Positions 61,796-64,000 of a stretch of DNA of 64,000 nt are shown in pieces. The notes beneath the pieces were generated by a model. That model ran no database searches and had not been told where the DNA came from. It saw nothing but the letters and a program-made list of their open reading frames with translations. The first letter of the stretch is position 1, and every line of letters starts with the position of its first letter. The DNA lies in the NCBI RefSeq assembly GCF_001707825.1, contig NZ_LYBM01000011.1, positions 1 through 64,000 of the forward strand, written 5' to 3'. Made by a program: the position numbers and the translations under genes. This DNA comes from Veronia pacifica. GTDB taxonomy: Bacteria; Pseudomonadota; Gammaproteobacteria; Enterobacterales; Vibrionaceae.

Positions 61796-62530
61796 ATGAA
61801 CCGCCTTTTACTCGCTGCCGCCAGCCTGATGCTTCCCTCACTGGCCTCAGCCAACACTTTCTCTGTCCATTGCCCGATTGGCTGCCCTGAAAACCCTGAA
61901 GGTAACCATCAGGTGTTCACCCATATCTATGGCATGTCGATGAGCCCTGAGACCAAGTTCGCTAACTGGGTGGCCTATGAAGTGACGCCGCAGAACTTTG
62001 GCGTGAGCCCAGGAAGGAATTGGGACCATAATGAAGCCATCCCAAGCGATATCGTGATGGAAGAGAAAGATTACAGCGGTTCGTGGAAGGCACTTGGCGT
62101 CGACAAGGGACACATGGCTCCGCTGGCCGCGTTCGCTAATAACCCGTATTGGTATGAGACCAACTATATCAGCAACATCACCCCGCAAAAGTCAGCCCTG
62201 AATCAGGGACCATGGGAAGAACTCGAGGCAGCAATCCGTAAAGGGGCCACCTATGAGTCACCTTTCTATGTTGTGACCGGGTCACTGTTTGAAAAAAAGA
62301 TGCCAGCACTGCCCAAGGCTGATGAATCACACAAGATACCATCTGGGTTTTATAAGCTGGTTTACAACGCCAAAGGGGAAGGTGTGGCATTCATTATGGA
62401 GCAGGACAGTGGGCGAAGTGACAACTACTGTGCGAAGCAGGTGTCGATAAGCGAACTCAGTGGCAGAGTAGGGTATGTGTTGCCGTCAGTGGAAGTGGAT
62501 GCGGAGATGGTGAAGAGAGTGGGGTGTTAG
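61796..62530 (+). CDS. Secreted DNA/RNA non-specific endonuclease
   Basis: 244 aa with a Sec signal (cleavage after ASA near residue 19). Nuclease of the NucA/Serratia type: KGHMAP in GVDKGHMAPLAAF (the catalytic His; the usual DRGH is DKGH), and NYISNITPQKSALNQGPWEELE with the metal-binding Asn. Four or more Cys. It degrades DNA and RNA outside the cytoplasm. A single + strand gene in the reversed accessory block. Confidence 0.85.
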   Translation: MNRLLLAAASLMLPSLASANTFSVHCPIGCPENPEGNHQVFTHIYGMSMSPETKFANWVAYEVTPQNFGVSPGRNWDHNEAIPSDIVMEEKDYSGSWKALGVDKGHMAPLAAFANNPYWYETNYISNITPQKSALNQGPWEELEAAIRKGATYESPFYVVTGSLFEKKMPALPKADESHKIPSGFYKLVYNAKGEGVAFIMEQDSGRSDNYCAKQVSISELSGRVGYVLPSVEVDAEMVKRVGC

Positions 62531-62536
62531 AAGGAG

Positions 62537-62553
62537 GGGACGGAATGTCCCCT
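62537..62553. terminator. Hairpin after nuclease gene
   Basis: GGGGAC and GTCCCC pair around GGAAT. The same stem recurs at 63324-63346. Confidence 0.45.
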
Positions 62554-62576
62554 AATTGAGTGTTCTAAACAACTGG

Positions 62577-63164
62577 TCAATCCTTTCTTTGAGCAGAGCA
62601 TAAATAGTCAAGTTCAATCTCATTGCTCGTTATTTTTTCTAGGTAGTTTTTTCCAACCAGCATTGGTATGTGCTCTATCTCTTCGTCACGAACAAGCTCT
62701 TTCTGGTGGCCATGTAATACGGCGAAATGTGGCCAAGGCATACCATAGTGCCTGCTTACTCTTGATACTGTCGTTGGGTCCACCACGTAGTCTTCACCAA
62801 TCGTGACCCAAACATGTATTCCAATATTTTTCTCTTGAGAGATTTCTTTCCACTCGGCTTCGAGGTTTTCCTGCGTTGCACTATATAAACTTTCAGAGCG
62901 AAACTTAACTTCTCCATAAGTAAGTTCACAAGGGATTTTATTTTGTTGTAGGAACATAAAAACCTGGCTGGCAAAATTCATGCAGCTTGCACCACGGTAC
63001 CCGTCTCCGTGCAAATTTACTAAGAAGGTACTAACCTCGTGCATAAGTCTGTCGAACTTTTCATCGAAAGATACATGGTGCTCAGATGAGTTGACGACTC
63101 TTGGTTCAATACCCATCTGGGTAGATTTCTCAACTGACTGACGAAACTGCGCTAGGTAATCCAT
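62577..63164 (-). CDS. Transglutaminase-like cysteine-fold protein
   Basis: 195 aa, cytoplasmic. A Cys-His-Asp arrangement of the papain/transglutaminase fold is visible: GASCMNFASQVFMFLQ (Cys near 80), then IHVWVTIGEDYVVDPT (His near 120, Asp near 133). The order and spacing fit a transglutaminase core. The role is not known; it could be a peptidase, or an amide-forming enzyme or toxin. Confidence 0.6.
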   Translation of the reverse strand: MDYLAQFRQSVEKSTQMGIEPRVVNSSEHHVSFDEKFDRLMHEVSTFLVNLHGDGYRGASCMNFASQVFMFLQQNKIPCELTYGEVKFRSESLYSATQENLEAEWKEISQEKNIGIHVWVTIGEDYVVDPTTVSRVSRHYGMPWPHFAVLHGHQKELVRDEEIEHIPMLVGKNYLEKITSNEIELDYLCSAQRKD

Positions 63165-63322
63165 GAAATAGTTCCTAAAGAATCAAAAATAATTTGCGTC
63201 AAAGGTTATCAATAAAAAGGCATTGAAGAGGTGAGTCTTTCTGGGGTGTAACTCTAAAATATACTATTAATCAATGTATTAGTTTCTTTTGAAGCGGAGA
63301 TGTTGGAGAGTGGGATGTTGAT

Positions 63323-63348
63323 TAGAGGGGACATATCGTCCCCTCTTC
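63323..63348 (-). terminator. Hairpin near 63.3 kb
   Basis: AGAGGGGAC and GTCCCCTCT pair around ATATC. It lies just after the minus-strand gene ending at 63352 and is related to the hairpin at 62537. Confidence 0.6.
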
Positions 63349-63351
63349 AAA

Positions 63352-63861
63352 TCAATGATAATGAACACCTTCACTGCCAAATAGGAATGACGCACTTACA
63401 TAAGCGGAAGACTTTTCTTCAGAGCTTTTCTTAACAAGAGGTAGCCGGAAACCAAAACCTAAATAATCTCTATTAGCTGAAATATGAAAGTATTTATAAC
63501 CTAACTGAAGGCTCTCCGATGTTGTCACGACCGCAACACGCCATCCAGCATCTGTCGATACTCCCAAGTCTAAACCAAGGTTAACGCTGTCATGGTGACT
63601 GCCTGCTTCTCCAACTGACAGACCGACGTAAGGAATATACACACTATCTTTTAGGTCGTGCTGATATCCGATATTCAAATCCCAAGCCTGCATTTGCGCC
63701 GAGCTTGAGCCGGAACCTGACGTTGAGCCGTTTTTTGGGTTATGGCAATGATAAGGCTTACTGCCTGCATGGCATCCATTTTCATCTGTACCCCCTGAAT
63801 GGGCGAATACGTTCGAGGAAAAAGCTGCTGCCAGTAAGATTGTTTTTATATAAAAGTTCAT
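63352..63861 (-). CDS. Periplasmic protein with HSGG..GCH..YHCH metal-binding motif
   Basis: 169 aa from ATG 63861. Sec signal (cleavage after VFA near 21). The mature N-terminus is HSGGTDENGCHAGSKPYHCHNP, a motif often called YHYH-like and thought to bind a metal with its His and Cys. A Gly/Ser linker and an outer-membrane-like beta domain (IGYQHDLKDSVYIPYVGLSVG) follow. Function unknown. Confidence 0.65.
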   Translation of the reverse strand: MNFYIKTILLAAAFSSNVFAHSGGTDENGCHAGSKPYHCHNPKNGSTSGSGSSSAQMQAWDLNIGYQHDLKDSVYIPYVGLSVGEAGSHHDSVNLGLDLGVSTDAGWRVAVVTTSESLQLGYKYFHISANRDYLGFGFRLPLVKKSSEEKSSAYVSASFLFGSEGVHYH

Positions 63862-64000
63862 GAAAATCCATTTCTCTGTTGAATGCCTACTCATTCTGTA
63901 GGCTCTTTTATTTAGAGTGATTAAATTGATAAATCTGCCGAAAACGTACTGATATAACCTGTATTACAGTTATATTTCAGCTATTTATTTGGCAAATATG

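Noticed and set aside
1-64000. CRISPR arrays, rRNA and tRNA genes
   Set aside because: No regular repeat-spacer series, no rRNA motifs and no tRNA-like T-loop plus acceptor stems were found by eye.

Overview
The window looks like part of a gammaproteobacterial chromosome. Vibrionales is likely but not proven. Four kinds of evidence point that way: runs of small same-strand genes separated by sites resembling integron attC sites, many secreted proteins and lipoproteins, a hemB and galM background, and a lambdoid/Mu-hybrid prophage. I see no rRNA, tRNA or CRISPR array.

Region 1 (1-2.9 kb) holds the end of a lipoprotein gene, then a zinc-finger-like protein of unknown function followed by an HNH endonuclease. 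This may be a two-gene nuclease system. Region 2 (3.0-11.1 kb) is a minus-strand row of cassette-like genes: zinc ribbon, HIT hydrolase, alpha/beta hydrolases, MAPEG protein, three GNATs (one with an in-frame stop), a MerR/sterol-desaturase pair with a MerR-type promoter, a PemK/MazF toxin-like protein with a small membrane peptide, and a NIPSNAP protein. Several gaps have attC-like ends or share a leader repeat. No integron integrase is visible.

Region 3 (11.3-28.6 kb) looks like resident chromosome: LysR, homocysteine methyltransferase, galM, DUF3916, hemB, DUF4937, YjbR, a secreted metallophosphatase, a frameshifted Lcl-domain gene, a cytochrome b/ethylbenzene-dehydrogenase-type fusion, an MFS permease, an orphan NarL-type regulator and an RCC1-repeat lipoprotein. 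A possible structured RNA or complex terminator lies at 12.67 kb. Region 4 (28.7-34.3 kb) is a second minus-strand array, mostly small lipoproteins, separated by long related repeats of roughly 300-420 bp. Region 5 (34.6-42.9 kb) carries a secreted protein, a large metzincin lipoprotein, a Nudix hydrolase, a frameshifted prpE, a DUF2805 protein and a RutE-like nitroreductase.

Region 6 (43.4-59 kb) is a prophage. Leftward genes are integrase, excisionase, SSB, RecT, YqaJ exonuclease, a small unknown and a CI-type repressor. Rightward genes are Cro, CII, O-like and P-like replication proteins, a PD-(D/E)XK-like nuclease, a Mor-type activator, endolysin, two holins, terminase, a DUF935 portal and a MuF head protein. 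The O gene contains six iterons at about 22-bp spacing, a probable origin. The MuF protein ends in an HELGH zinc-protease-like domain and overlaps a small downstream gene, which fits a phage-borne MuF toxin. A pentapeptide-repeat gene sits reversed inside the rightward operon. No capsid or tail genes are seen before the window ends. Region 7 (59-64 kb) is an accessory block: a lipoprotein, an unknown gene under a near-perfect LexA box, a Sel1-DUF2971 protein, a secreted nuclease, a transglutaminase-like protein and an HSGG/YHCH-motif protein.
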